64,000 nt of DNA, taken from Pectinophora gossypiella (taxonomy: Eukaryota; Arthropoda; Insecta; Lepidoptera; Gelechiidae). The stretch lies in the NCBI RefSeq assembly GCF_024362695.1, contig NC_065425.1:501001-565000 (forward strand), read 5' to 3'. How positions within the stretch are numbered: position 1 is the first letter of the stretch; the number at the start of each line of letters is the position of its first letter. The position numbers were made by a program, and so were the translations under genes. This document shows, piece after piece, positions 10,087-20,345 of this stretch. Below the pieces are notes generated by a model, which saw only the letters and a list, made by a program, of their open reading frames with translations, made no database searches and was not told the DNA's origin.

Positions 10087-10457
10087 AAATTATCGCTTAA
10101 CATGTATGAAAATATTCCCAGGGTTTCAGGGGCCCATCAGGGTTTTACTTATCGCTTTAAAAGTACAGAAAAATAATAACAATATCACTTTAGTAATGTA
10201 AACACAGGATGACAGTTTCGGAAGTATAAAGAAGATTAATTACAGCGACCGAACATGAATCCATTAAATCATTCACCCGTTCAATAATTTCGCTCACTCA
10301 CTCATTCAACCCATCGATCACCGCTGCGATACAAAATCGTGGGTAGAGAAAACACGGAATTTTCTTTAATTACTTTCTATCATCAGCTTTGTATCATCAT
10401 GTCGACTTGTTTACAGTAATTTATAAAATAATCTATAATATTATTATAATTTTTTTT

Positions 10458-10625
10458 AGGCTGGAGAGTTGAAGGGAAGAGAGGAAGGGGTAGACCTAGG
10501 AGAACATTTATGAAACAAATAAAAGAGAAGGTGCAGGTTGTGTCGTATCAGTAGGTGAAGGATTTGGCGGGAAGAAGAGAGGGATGGCGATTACTCCACC
10601 GACAAGAGCGCAGCTCTTAAATAAA
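10458..10625 (+). pseudogene. LINE-D C-terminal remnant
   Basis: Encodes VEGKRGRGRPRRTFMKQIKE..., an in-frame stop, then GRREGWRLLHRQERSS-like residues, ending in the 3' sequence ATAAAGAGAGAGAG. Same protein end as 32125-32364 on the other strand. It carries at least one premature stop. Confidence 0.7.
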
Positions 10626-10667
10626 GAGAGAGAGCCTGGACGGTAAAAGTAGTAATATTTTTATTTT

Positions 10668-10803
10668 ATGTCAAAGCCTTGTGCAGAGGTTTTTTCTTGC
10701 AGCTACTTTTCCTCGGCTATACAGGTTATCAGCAGTAGTTTTAGGCGGTGTTAAAGTGTTACCTATAAATGAATGAAGATATTTTTAAGTTTGAATTGAA
10801 TTT
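10668..10803 (+). mobile_element. LINE-A 3' end, diverged
   Basis: Contains GGTTTTTTCTTGCAGCTAC, CGGCTATACAGG and GAAGATATTTTTAAGTTTGA. More mutated than the copies at 31590 and 63318, hence older. 10804-11227 holds nothing recognised. Confidence 0.7.
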
Positions 10804-11227
10804 GTACCATTTTTCGCGTGTTTATATGCTGTTCTGGAACCGAATAAGAAACGATCCATTCAGCTGCTCTCGGGCATGTCGTAAAAACTGACAGAGAAAT
10901 TTTATTCTTCTTGAAAATACTCATTACTTAAAGACATTAAATAGTATTTAGTGATTTGTTAAGGGATGAAAATTTTGTATGGAAAATATTTTATTTTTAA
11001 AGCTATTAACAGCACATATACAGCAGAAGCAGCAACAGCTTTAGGCAGCAGCTTTCGACAGAGGCTGTAAAAGTGGACATCTGTAGGGATAAAAGCATCA
11101 GAAGAAAAGAAAGCTATGGACTCCATAATCACGTAATAAATAAAGAAACGCTTCTAATATTTTCTGATCTCAGTTTTATATAGTCGAAATTAACGTTCTT
11201 ATGAGAAAATAATTAAATTTTTCACGG

Positions 11228-11306
11228 GGTCCGCTTTCGCTTAAAGGAAGCTGTAAGAAAAACCGCGGCACGGGGACCTAGACGTTCTTTCTTTAAAAAA
11301 AATACT
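11228..11306 (-). mobile_element. LINE-A UTR fragment
   Basis: Only the GAAGCTGTAAGAAAAACC to CTAGACGTTCTTTC section remains. Confidence 0.65.
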
Positions 11307-11347
11307 GTTATAAATAAATAAATACTATATTATATTAGCATAATTAT

Positions 11348-11640
11348 CATCATCATCAGCCCATTAACGTCCCGACTACTGGGGCACGGGCCTTCCCTTT
11401 GGATGGATAGGGAGATCGGGCCTTAAACCACCACGCGGGCCCAGTGCGGATTGATGGTTATTAAGAGACTGCTAGTGCACCCGGGACCAACGGCTTAACG
11501 TGCCTTCCGAAGCACGGAGGAGCTCGAGATGAAAACTTTTTTTTTGTGGTCACCCATCCCATGACCGGCCTTAGCGAAAGTTGCTTAACTTCAACAATCG
11601 CAGACCGAGCGCGTTTACCGCTGCGCCACCGAGCTCCTCT
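11348..11640 (-). mobile_element. SINE-C copy with 11-bp target duplication
   Basis: Full-length minus-strand copy. AGCATAATTAT is repeated at 11337-11347 (overlapping the CAT tail) and 11641-11651. Confidence 0.88.
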
Positions 11641-11802
11641 AGCATAATTATATAATACTCTTTTTATGTGGATGCACTGTATTCAGTACACTGTGTTATT
11701 GCCAACTGCGATCTATTTTTTGCATCGGCGTGGTATCTGGGTCTCTGTAAACACTATACATGTGAAGGTATATCCACACCGGATGAACGCGTGCGAATTG
11801 AA

Positions 11803-12108
11803 ATAAGTAAGTAAAATGTTTACTTTTCATAAAAAAAAAAATACAGAAAATAAAAACCCCACAAAAAAAAATGTTTTAGAATACAGTTAAATTATAGCTA
11901 AGAGATCTTTTGCATAAGATGTTTAAATAAAGATTTACTAAATTTATTTATATTGCTCTCCTGACATAATATGTCGACCGGCAGCATGTTGAACAGATAC
12001 GGTATTCGTTTACGAAGTGTTCTGTCACCGAAGTAGTTGTTGACTCGCGGTACAACATACCTGCCCGTAGTCTGTCTTATTTCCCATTGTTCGAGGCAGC
12101 TTCACGTA
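11803..12108 (-). pseudogene. CR1/Jockey-like LINE 3' end with C-terminal coding remnant
   Basis: The minus strand has an open stretch ending ...PYLFNMLPVDILCQES...KSLFKHLMQKIS and a stop at 11898-11900. The NMLP motif and short basic C-terminus are typical of the end of CR1/Jockey-like reverse-transcriptase ORFs. The 3' end carries an AAGT-type repeat near 11803, as in the copy at 54237-55130. It is 5'-truncated at about 12108. 12109-12308 holds nothing recognised. Confidence 0.6.
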
Positions 12109-12308
12109 GGGCCCAAGAAACCCCTAGAAAATAATCAATGGTGTAATCGTCCCAACAACTGAATCATAGTGGGCCCAGTTACCCAAACTCGTCCCTGGAC
12201 CCAGTTTAAGACTAGGACAAGATGTCCCCTAAGTCCGTCGACATCGTCCGCGTACACTGGCCATGCTCAACAAGTTTTCTATGATCTGGATTGCGACATT
12301 TACAATCT

Positions 12309-12373
12309 TTTATTGTGTGGTTTGTGAGGTGGAATACCAGCCTCATCAACCCTGCTGTCAGGGTGTAGTAGAG
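12309..12373 (-). mobile_element. SINE-A tail fragment
   Basis: Reverse complement of the SINE-A tail (GAGGTGGAATACCAGCCTC, CCCTGCTGTCAGGG). 12374-12730 holds no recognised feature apart from AATAAACTGTATATATTCC at about 12620, a possible LINE 3' end. Confidence 0.6.
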
Positions 12374-12730
12374 TACAAACTCTGCACATACTGGCCTTTT
12401 GTTCGGACCATCATCATTTTAAATTACGAAATTCTCATTCCATTCCATTCGCATTTCCTTTCATTTTACTCACTTTTGACTCACTGCATCCCCGACCTTC
12501 ATAAAAACAACAAGTATATATTATAACTGTTTAGGGCCGTGCCCTCTAATTCCTAAGTCTTGATTCTTTTGTGTGTATTGTGAACTATGTATATTGCTAT
12601 CCTGTTTGTGAAGTGTTTTTAATAAACTGTATATATTCCTGTTTGCTGCTTGCTTCTAATTTATCACCGTCATCACCGATCATTCCCCTACTCTGCCGGC
12701 ACGTCGGGATAGCATATCCTCACCACCCAG

Positions 12731-12835
12731 CGTGCCGCAAGGGTTATTATTGAGCCGCCAAAGGCCCCTGACATGGCTCATATAACGACTACTTACTTAC
12801 ATCAGTAAGTTGTAACCGGGACCGACCGCGGCTGA
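12731..12835 (-). mobile_element. SINE-A middle fragment
   Basis: Contains GAGCCGCCAAAGGCCCCTGA and TAACCGGGACC in reverse-complement orientation, truncated at both ends. 12836-13194 holds nothing recognised. Confidence 0.65.
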
Positions 12836-13194
12836 TGTTGGTAATCCACCTAGATAGAAGAAGACTTTATTTCGCCCCGTCCAGCTTTTGCTATCCCGTT
12901 CGTTTGTTCTCATCCATTCTATCTGCATCTGCCTTACCCCAATGTGCGATGCACCGCAATGTCATCAAAACACGTGCCTACAGGCGTGTGGGGTTACGAT
13001 CATTAGTGTTGTTGGGTTCCATTTTTAAAAGACAGGGGCAGTGAAATATCATTTTTTGATGTTGGAAAAAAGACGGGATTCGAAAGCTGAAATTAAATCA
13101 GAGTTGAGTACGCGTTGACAGAGTTATATAATCGTATAAAATTCTAACTAATAAGTATGCATGTCATAAAGACTAACGCTTAGGTAGACATACA

Positions 13195-13382
13195 TAAACA
13201 GCCTATACACGTCCCACTGCTGGGCACAGGCCTCCTCTCAATCCACCGGAGGGGGTATGGAGCATACTCCACCATGCTGGTCCACTGCGGGTTGGTGGAG
13301 GTGTTTGGGCTTGTAGTCCGTGACCAACGGCTTAACGTTCCCTTGGATGCACGGAATGATCTTATTTTTTCGGACAATCGGT
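13195..13382 (-). mobile_element. SINE-B copy, head truncated
   Basis: Tail end AACAGCCTATACACGTCCCA at 13197, core present, and sequence stops at TTTTTTCGGACAATCGG before the tRNA head. Confidence 0.8.
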
Positions 13383-13383
13383 C

Positions 13384-13410
13384 ACCGGTTAACTTTTTCG
13401 GTTAACCGGT
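13384..13410. repeat. Short hairpin CACCGGTTAAC / GTTAACCGGTG
   Basis: An 11-bp perfect stem around a 5-base T-rich loop, exactly at the junction between truncated SINE-B and a LINE-B 3' module (13411-13436, GGAAATAGGCGTGAGTTTATG class). Probably a rearrangement scar. 13437-13772 holds nothing recognised. Confidence 0.6.
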
Positions 13411-13772
13411 GGGAAATAGGCGTGAGTTTATGTATGTCTGTTTGTGAGTGAGTGGACATATATTGTGTGTCGCGACTATCTGAGGTTCTGCGAGATTATG
13501 AATGATGTGGGAAAAGTAAATATGTTTACACCTAAGTTTCATAATATGTTTAATTATTATTATTGTTTATATTGAAAGTTTCAAGGCGCATTGGCGCTTC
13601 TGCACTGTAAAGTCAAATGTAATAAATAAATGTGTAGTGCAATATAGAAATATATATTGTATTGATGTAGTGGGTAAAGTTATGTGTGTATGTATGTAGC
13701 TAAACTGAAACCATTATAACTAAGCTAGAAAAGTACCATTTTCAATTACAACTAAGCCCCTAACATAAAACA

Positions 13773-14012
13773 CGTTCAGCTGCTTGTCTTCCCGGGCATG
13801 TCGTAAAAACCGACAGAGGGATTGCGTCCTCTAACATGATGGACTAATGTTATAGGCGATAGGCTGATCCCTTATCACCATAAGGTTCATCATATCCATC
13901 TTAGGACTTCGTATCTACAGTGGCTGCAAGTTGTCTTTGATTACTTGTGGCTCTGCCCACCCCATTTGGGATTACGGGCGTGAGTTTATGTATGTATGTA
14001 TGTATGTACTAA
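13773..14012 (+). mobile_element. Repeat J copy
   Basis: Best copy of J. It starts near GTTCAGCTGCTTG, contains CATGTCGTAAAAACCGACAG and GGCTGATCCCTTATCACCAT, and ends TTACGGGCGTGAGTTTATG plus a (TATG) repeat. Non-coding, about 240 bp, ending like RTE-type LINE-B, so it is probably a SINE using that LINE. Confidence 0.7.
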
Positions 14013-14206
14013 GCCCCTAGATACCGCGTATCATATTTTACAAAAATGGCGCTTTCAATATTGCGCAGTTTGATTCCAACGAGGCATTCAATTTTATCTC
14101 GGACCGTTCAGTTGCAGTTTTCAGAACTGAAATAAATAAAATGTTTACAAAGAATTTCAGTATTTCCTATGTAACAGGCAGGCAGACAATAAATTCATAC
14201 CCGTAA

Positions 14207-14279
14207 TTCAAATTCATATTCAAAAACTTATTTATTCAATAGGTAACGTAGTTATTACAATTTCAATTGTCAATTTTTA
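14207..14279 (-). mobile_element. LINE-A 3' terminal fragment
   Basis: ATTCAAATTCATATTCAAAA followed by the LINE-A terminal UTR; it abuts SINE-B. Confidence 0.65.
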
Positions 14280-14282
14280 TTA

Positions 14283-14570
14283 AACAGCCTATGCACTTCC
14301 CACTACTGGGCATAGGCATGCCCTCAATCAACCGGAGGGGGTATGGAGCACACCACCATGCTACTCCACTGCGGGTTGGACCAACGGCTTAACGTGCCCT
14401 GACGGAATCATCTTACTTTTTCTGACAATCAGGTGATTCAAGCCTGTAAAGTCCTTATCGAATAAAGGACAGTTTCACAAAGTGATTTCGAGAATGCCCC
14501 CATCGAAAATCGAATCCAGACCTCCAGATCGTGAGCCTAACGCTCTAACCTCTACACCACAGAGGCTGTT
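14283..14570 (-). mobile_element. SINE-B copy with internal deletion
   Basis: Both ends are intact (AACAGCCT at 14283, AGGCTGTT at 14570), but a stretch around GGTTGGTGGAGGTG is missing compared with 29077-29409. 14571-14829 holds nothing firm. Confidence 0.8.
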
Positions 14571-14829
14571 GTGAGGTGCAAAAATTTTTTTTGATGAATT
14601 GCAACAATGTGGCCTTTTTAGACCCCCACACGCAAGTTTCACTGGCTACATCGCGGAACATCCTTCTCGTTAAACACTTAGCTCCTGATTAACGACCGGC
14701 CTTCCCCATCACATCACATTAGTGCGGGTCGACTGATGGCTTACCTAACGACTGCTAAACAAGAATAGATAGATACTAAAGAAAAATGCCAATAGACAGC
14801 ATCGCAAAAAACATAACTGCACCCTAATC

Positions 14830-14964
14830 GTGTTACTCAGTTTCTATATTGACATAGAGAAATCCTGTGTTGTGATTAGTTGAAACTGACAATTCCCATA
14901 AGGTAATTGATATTTTAGCCAATCACAGGATAGGATTATATTTGTTAAGGTTGAAACTAAGTTA
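14830..14964. mobile_element. Small MITE-like palindrome
   Basis: Ends GTTACTCAGTTTC and GAAACTAAGTTAC are near-perfect inverted repeats, with further inverted matching inside (AATCCTGTG / CACAGGATAGGATT). About 135 bp, non-coding. Confidence 0.6.
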
Positions 14965-15041
14965 CATAAACACCCTTCAGTGTAACAAGTTCGTTATGTG
15001 GAAAATTCTTCATTTCAATTATAAATACATGTACAGTCACG

Positions 15042-15170
15042 AGTACTAATATGTAGTATACACTTTGATAACATGTCACATTAACTTTTTTGACAAATAA
15101 ACCGTTAGTCTCATTAAATGTCAAGTATGATAGTGCGACAGGGTTCTAAAGTGGGTACATGATATTATTT
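15042..15170. mobile_element. MITE-2 copy, right end lost
   Basis: Starts TACAGTCACGAGTACTAATA, then ATGTCACATTAACTTTTTTG and TGCGACAGGGTTCTAAAGTG. The terminal inverted repeat is missing on the right. Confidence 0.75.
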
Positions 15171-15389
15171 ATATCTTTATACATATCTACATAAGATCAC
15201 GCGAAGAGTGAAAGTCTGTTATTCGAGCCCATACGAGATAAAAGGATAAGAAGAAGATAATTATGTAAGTTTATCCACACATTTCTCAGAAACCACATCT
15301 CGTATGGCAATATATATTTTTTATTGGATATACATCGCGAAACTTGGCGAAGAGTGTAAGTCAGAATGAGAATCATTCAGAATTAGAAT

Positions 15390-15492
15390 CATTTATTCGA
15401 CGTAATTATCATAGGTAAACTTGTTGAAGGTCAATTTAACATTTTTGAATCTATGTCATTTCGCAAGGTGAGAAGAAATGACAAGAAACTGC
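15390..15492 (-). repeat. Dispersed repeat V
   Basis: Reverse-complement match to 19545-19690 (GACCTTCAAGAAGTTTATCC class, CACCTTGCGAAATGAC). Class unknown. Confidence 0.5.
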
Positions 15493-15622
15493 TTTTTTTT
15501 GACGTGACTTATTGTAGATTTGCCGCATTAACTACTTGGCCGGACAAATGGGGAGCGCTGAAGGCTTTCACCCGATACAACATTTAAGGCAACAGGCCTG
15601 AGGGTGCCCAGTTGGGCACAAG
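15493..15622 (-). mobile_element. Retroposon F, 5' truncated
   Basis: Plus strand reads T-tract then GACGTGACTTATTGTAG, CATTAACTACTTGGCCGGAC and GGGTGCCCAGTTGGGC; the sense strand therefore ends in poly-A at 15493. Confidence 0.8.
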
Positions 15623-15697
15623 TTTCATCGAGATCGGCTAAATAACTATGTAATACTTTTATAATATAAAAGGTTCAGGAATATGTCAATATTGGTA

Positions 15698-16012
15698 AAC
15701 ATAAACTCACGCCTATTTCCCACCGGGGTAAGCAGAGACTATAGAATTCCATTTGCTTCGATCCTGATACACTTCTCTTGCTTCCTCCACATTCATCAAT
15801 CGCTTCATACACGCACGCCGGTTCAGAGTAGATCGTATTAAATCTTTTCTAAGGACATCTCCAATTTGGTCATCGTAAGTCCTTCTCGGTCTTCCTCTGC
15901 CAGCTCTACCATCAACTTTCGCTTTATATAACGCTTTTGCAATTCTATTATCCTTCATCCGCTCCAAACGTGTCCAAACCAACCTAACATTCCCTTCTAA
16001 ATCTTAGTCACT
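15698..16012 (-). pseudogene. LINE-B C-terminal remnant, longest copy
   Basis: The minus strand reads LERMKDNRIAKALYKAKVDG, AGRGRPRRTYDDQIGDVLRK, STLNRRACMKRLMNVEEARE, then the 3' module GGTGGGAAATAGGCGTGAG. This is the C-terminal part of an RTE-like reverse transcriptase, downstream of the catalytic domain. 5'-truncated, so dead. 16013-16538 holds nothing recognised. Confidence 0.8.
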
Positions 16013-16538
16013 ATATAAATATTGGTAAAAAACTGTTGAAAATGAAGGCGTAATGTTTTATTATTAGGAATCATCAAATACATTTTTATTTCCAATCAGA
16101 TATGACACAATATATTTTCATCCCAATTTCCTCCATTTGAAAATCGTTTTCAGTTTTTTCCTATTATGGCTCCGCACGGTTTTCTTTATTAATATTTTAT
16201 TTTTTGATCGAAAAAATAAATATTCGGAAATATTTAAAGAGGACAAACGGACAGAAGGTAGGCACACCAAATTGCTTTAAAAGCCAACCAAGTAAGACAA
16301 TTCAGAGGACCCCCAGTGCTCCCAAGCGTACGAAGCAATTATAAAGGTAGGTATTACAAGAAACGACACAAACGACAATTTCCCAGAGGACCCAAATCCT
16401 CTCACTCACCACGACGACGAAAATGGCCAGTTTTCATTTATTTTTTACTTCCCGAAATAAATGCGACCATTTTTTTTTTTTGTGAAAAGCAATATAAATC
16501 TTACGTCTTTATTTTAATGTTGCTAGAGACAGTCAGCC

Positions 16539-16858
16539 TTTTTTTTTGTTTTTTTTACGTGACTTATTGTAGATTTGCCGCAGATGGCATTAACTACTTG
16601 GCCGGACAAATGGGGAGCGCTGAAGGCTCTCACCCGGTACAACGTTTAAGACAACAGGCCTGAGGGTGCCCAGTTGGGCGCGAACCTCGGCTCAGGGCGT
16701 CGTCTGAGAGGAAAAATATTTGAAAGAATTAATCGACCCTAGTGGGTCGATAGCGATAAGCGCTGAATGAGGGAAATTGTTGACCACGCCGGCGGGGTCG
16801 GTATCGGGGACCTGAAGTGTTTGGTGTCGCGAGCTGATTGGCTGCCTCTATGGATAGC
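16539..16858 (-). mobile_element. Retroposon F with 12-bp target duplication
   Basis: Poly-A (as T-tract) at 16539; runs to CTCTATGGATAGC. AGACAGTCAGCC flanks it at 16527-16538 and 16859-16870. Good evidence that F moves by target-primed reverse transcription. Confidence 0.88.
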
Positions 16859-16870
16859 AGACAGTCAGCC

Positions 16871-17092
16871 ACACCCGGACACTTCATACAAAACAACTCG
16901 TTTTACACAGACACTACACATTGACGTTATCGTACACGCGCATCTGTGTGTGTGAAAGACGCCATACGATTGAAGACTAATAAAGTAAGGCCGAGGGGTG
17001 AGGTAAACCTAGCTCAGCGGAGGGTGGGGAGCGGATAGTTGCTGTTCTCTTCGTAGTGTTATTCCTTATTCTATTGTCACGTTCCGCCGAAT
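16871..17092. repeat. Dispersed repeat G
   Basis: Contains GACACTACACATTGACGTTA, CATACGATTGAAGACTAA and GTGAGGTAAACCTAGCTCAG. Three other copies (26135, 37512, 53014) share this order. Non-coding; class unknown. Confidence 0.65.
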
Positions 17093-17124
17093 AGGAAAGG
17101 ATAGGAAATCAACATTTTTGATGG

Positions 17125-17185
17125 TTTGGTTGATGAGGTCGGACATCTCTCTCACAACCCATACGATAGAAGAAGACATCCACAG
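17125..17185 (+). mobile_element. SINE-A tail fragment
   Basis: GTTGATGAGGTCGG and CACAACCCATACGATAGAAG. 17186-17420 holds nothing recognised. Confidence 0.6.
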
Positions 17186-17419
17186 CGTTAAAATCGACTC
17201 AATCCCTTTACGTTCACATAAATTGAATCCTGCATGTTACGCGTCAATTCTTGCCTACTCGATATTCAACTTTATCTGTTTTACCGTTTGACCTAAATAT
17301 CACATTTGAGTGTCCAGCTATTGAAAGGAATGACTTGTTTTCCCTGAAAATGCAGAAGAATGAAACATTTATGGAAGTCATTTCATTGCAAACAAAAGCC
17401 CGTATTCTGTTGTATTCAA

Positions 17420-17420
<1 letters not shown>

Positions 17421-17479
<59 letters not shown>
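17421..17479 (+). repeat. 59-base A homopolymer
   Basis: Pure A run. No AATAAA just upstream and no target duplication found, so a retrocopy tail is possible but not shown. The lysine-rich ORF across it is an artefact. 17480-17916 holds nothing recognised. Confidence 0.9.
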
Positions 17480-17481
<2 letters not shown>

Positions 17482-17916
17482 AGCGCTCTTCACAATTTTA
17501 AAAATCCGCACTGTAGCTACATGTTCTAACTAACACATAACCAGATAAAACTGGCTTAAACCAGTTACAGCCGGTTGAAAGCAGATCACGTTTAGAAAGG
17601 GCTCAGGGTTCGTTATGCCGTTGTGCCCAGAATTACTCGAATCAGCCCTGGATTGGGCCCACGTACAAGCATTAAAGGCCCTTTTCCAAACCCTACTTTA
17701 TTCCGATTTTAAGAAAATTAGTTCTTATTTATACGAAAGGAATGTTTTGAAGCACCGGATCAAATTTGTCAAGTTTAATCGAATTATTTGCAGACTCGGA
17801 GTTGAGTGTCAAAATGTAATTTGAAGCCAAGTACGTCGGAAATGTGGTTGGATTAGAAGTAATTATTGTATTAAAAATTGAAGTTAGTTATCATTCAGCT
17901 GCTTCTTCTAGATTGT

Positions 17917-18660
17917 ATCTTTTGACGCGAGTTATTGAAGGCATTTTATCATACTTGGCGAGAAAAATGGGGAATGTTGAGAGTTTTTACCCGATACAAT
18001 AATTTCAGCGAACAGGCCTGACAGGGCGTTAATTTTTCAAAGAATTAGACCACACTAAGCGCTGAATAAGGGAAATCAATCATCAACCACGCGTGGGGTC
18101 CTGAAGTGTTTGTTGTCGTGAGCTAATTGACCACCTTGTATTGCTAGAGTAATCGAGTCGTCAGGATCGTATATTACGTCCTTCGGGATATTTTTCAGTA
18201 CCGTCCCTAAGTGGAATGGTTTCGGAAGCTGCTTTTTATTTTTTATTTTTGACGTGACTTATTGTAGGTTTGCCGCAGATGGCATTAACTACTTGGCCGG
18301 ACAAATGGGGAGCGCTGAATGCTTTCACCCGGTAAAATATTTAAGACAACAGGTCTGAGGGAGGATGCCCAGTTGTGCGCGAACCTCGGCTCAGGGCGTC
18401 GTCTGAGAGGAAAATTATTTGAAAGAATTAATCGACCCTAGTGGGTCGATAGCGATAAGCGCTGATTGAGGGAAATCGTCGACCACGCCGGCGGGGTCGG
18501 TTTTGGGGTCCTGAAGTATTTGGTGTCGCGAGCTGATTGGCTGCCTCTATGGCTAGAGTAATCGGGTCGTCGGGATCGTATATTACGTCGATACTTTTCA
18601 GTACCGTCCCTAAGCGGGATGTATTCGGAATTCGGAAGCTGCAACTTCAGGTGATTTGAG
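17917..18660 (-). mobile_element. Retroposon F, old copy split by a younger F copy
   Basis: A degenerate F copy (17917-18242) whose 5' end resumes at 18631-18660 as TTCGGAAGCTGCAACTTCAG, matching the 5' extension seen at 7920-7965. The interruption is another F element. Confidence 0.7.
18243..18630 (-). mobile_element. Retroposon F inserted in an F copy
   Basis: The T-tract followed by GACGTGACTTATTGTAGG starts it; it reaches TACCGTCCCTAAGCGGGATG. TTCGGAAGCTGC at 18231-18242 recurs at 18631-18642, consistent with a 12-bp target duplication, though family sequence at this point makes that partly ambiguous. Confidence 0.75.
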
Positions 18661-18892
18661 TAGTGGATGGTAAGAAGCTAAATATTATGAGTGACTACAG
18701 ATTATCTTCTTCATGACTTGTGACTTTGCCAAGTAAGGCCAACCAAGAGAGTGTTAATTCAATAGAACCGTCGCGAAAAAAAACTTGAAATTACCATTAT
18801 TCTAACCTCAGTCGTAGTTCTCATTGTTCTTAACTCTACTTTGACAACTTCTAAGTTGGCAAAAGGACTTCATTGTCGTGTTTATTTTCCAG

Positions 18893-19068
18893 CTTCTGGG
18901 AACTCGTGACGGAACTATATTTCCTTTAAACCTAGAATACACATTCATAAAAGAAGGTGAAGCTTGCACTAAACACATAGCAGCGCGGGGTGGAAATTGT
19001 CCTTTCACTGCTGGTTCTGCCTGTCCTGAGCGATCTCTCTCCAATCAATCTGAAACGCGACCAGGTCG
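18893..19068 (+). pseudogene. Decayed exon resembling an NPC2/ML-domain lipid-binding protein
   Basis: A strong-looking 3' splice acceptor (pyrimidine-rich GTGTTTATTTTCCAG) ends at 18892. The frame that follows reads LLGTRDGTIFPLNLEYTF, then GEACTKHI and GGNCPFTAGS. In the next frame, starting about 18990, the sequence reads LVLPVLSDLSPINLK. In NPC2-like (MD-2-related lipid recognition, ML) proteins, an AC..., a GG-CP-AG segment and LPVLS-YP-INL occur in that order and spacing. So one frame change sits between the two halves, consistent with a pseudogene or a lone decayed exon. Genes of this family encode small secreted sterol- or lipid-binding proteins and are often multicopy in insects. No flanking exons were found. 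A chance match cannot be excluded; 18661-18892 is otherwise empty. Confidence 0.4.
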
Positions 19069-19163
19069 TGTCTCCATCGCTATCTGGGTCTGCCTCTGCC
19101 TCTGCGTCCAGGAGGTGTCCACAACATTTCCCTACCTATCATGTTACATTCGGCAAACATGAC

Positions 19164-19525
19164 AAAGTATCGGCGTCCGAAGGACGTAATATACGATCCC
19201 GACGACCCGATTACTCTAGCCTAGGGGCAGCCACTCAGCTCGCGACACCAAACACTTCAGGTCCCCGATACCGACCCCGCCGGCGTGGTCGACGATTTCC
19301 CTCATTCAGCGCTTATCGCTATCGACCCACTAGGGTCGATTAATTCTTTCAAATATTTTTCCTCTCAGACGACGCCCTGAGCCGAGGTTCGCGCCCAACT
19401 GGGCACCCTCAGGCCTGTTGTCTTAAACGTTGTACCGGGTGAGAGCCTTCAGCGCTCCCCATTTGTCCGGCCAAGTAGTTAATGCCATCTGCGGCAAATC
19501 TACAATAAGTCACGTCAAAAAAAAA
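19164..19525 (+). mobile_element. Retroposon F with poly-A and 12-bp target duplication
   Basis: Sense copy from AAGTATCGGCGTCCGAAGG to GTCACGTC plus A-tract. GGCAAACATGAC flanks it at 19152-19163 and 19526-19537. It is about 360 bp with no ORF of note, so F is either a SINE or the 3' UTR of a LINE. Confidence 0.9.
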
Positions 19526-19544
19526 GGCAAACATGACCCTTCCA

Positions 19545-19690
19545 TACAATATTTCTTCTCCTCAGCCATAACACCTTGCGAAATGACGTAAATTCAAAAA
19601 TATTACATTGACCTTCAAGAAGTTTATCCGTGATAATTACGTTGAATAAGTAATTTTGATTTCTGATTTCATGGTGTTATAATTTATTCC
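19545..19690 (+). repeat. Dispersed repeat V
   Basis: TTTCTTCTCCTCAGCCATAA through CCTTGCGAAATGACG to GATAATTACGTTGAATAAG. Matches 15390-15492 (inverted) and 48668-48740. Confidence 0.5.
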
Positions 19691-19854
19691 GGTGTTTAGT
19701 AGTTTTGGTCCAAAACACCCGAAAAACTAAATACACGGCCCAAAACTTTTGGACCTCAATTGGTTCGGTCCATCGACAAGTACTCATTTTGAATGATGAA
19801 GTTACTGGATATAATAATAAATATAAAATCTTTATACACTGACTAACATTACAA

Positions 19855-20090
19855 AAATCATTGTGTGTTCCCTAGTTTGTTTAGGACATTACAGGCTGAT
19901 CGCCTGATGGTCCAAAAAGTAAGATAATCCGTGCTTCGGAAGGCGGAAGGGTTACTACTTACTGAGGTAAGTACGTAGTCGTTACATGAGTCATGTCAGG
20001 GGCCTTTGGCGGCTCAATAGTAACCCTGACACCAGGGTTGATGAGGTTGGTAATTCACCTCACAACTCACACGATAGAAGAAGACTGACT
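19855..20090 (+). mobile_element. SINE-A, tRNA head truncated
   Basis: From CATTGTGTGTTCCCTAGTTT through the core to CACACGATAGAAGAAGAC. Confidence 0.8.
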
Positions 20091-20140
20091 AACATTAATA
20101 TTTTTCTTTTACTTTGTTACATAAAGCGGACGAAGGCTAA

Positions 20141-20345
20141 TATGATTACGAAAGCAGTATAGAATGATTGGTGGTAGGGCTGGCAGAGGAAGACCTAGAA
20201 GAACGTACAATGGCCAATTGGAGATGTCCTTGAAAAAGGTTCAGTACTCTGAACCGGCGTGAGTGTATGGAACTATTGATGAATGTGGAGGAAGCAAGAG
20301 AAGTGTGTCAGGATCTAAGCAAATGGAATTCCATAGACTCTGCAT
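20141..20345 (+). pseudogene. LINE-B C-terminal remnant with frameshifts
   Basis: Contains GGCAGAGGAAGACCTAGAAG (the GRGRPRR codons), then CTGAACCGGCGTGAGTGTAT and GTGGAGGAAGCAAGAGAAG. The frame is broken by small indels. 20346-20696 holds nothing recognised. Confidence 0.65.

Noticed and set aside
17251..17529. 92-codon ORF with a poly-lysine tail
   Set aside because: The lysines come from the A homopolymer; the upstream part has no recognisable domain.
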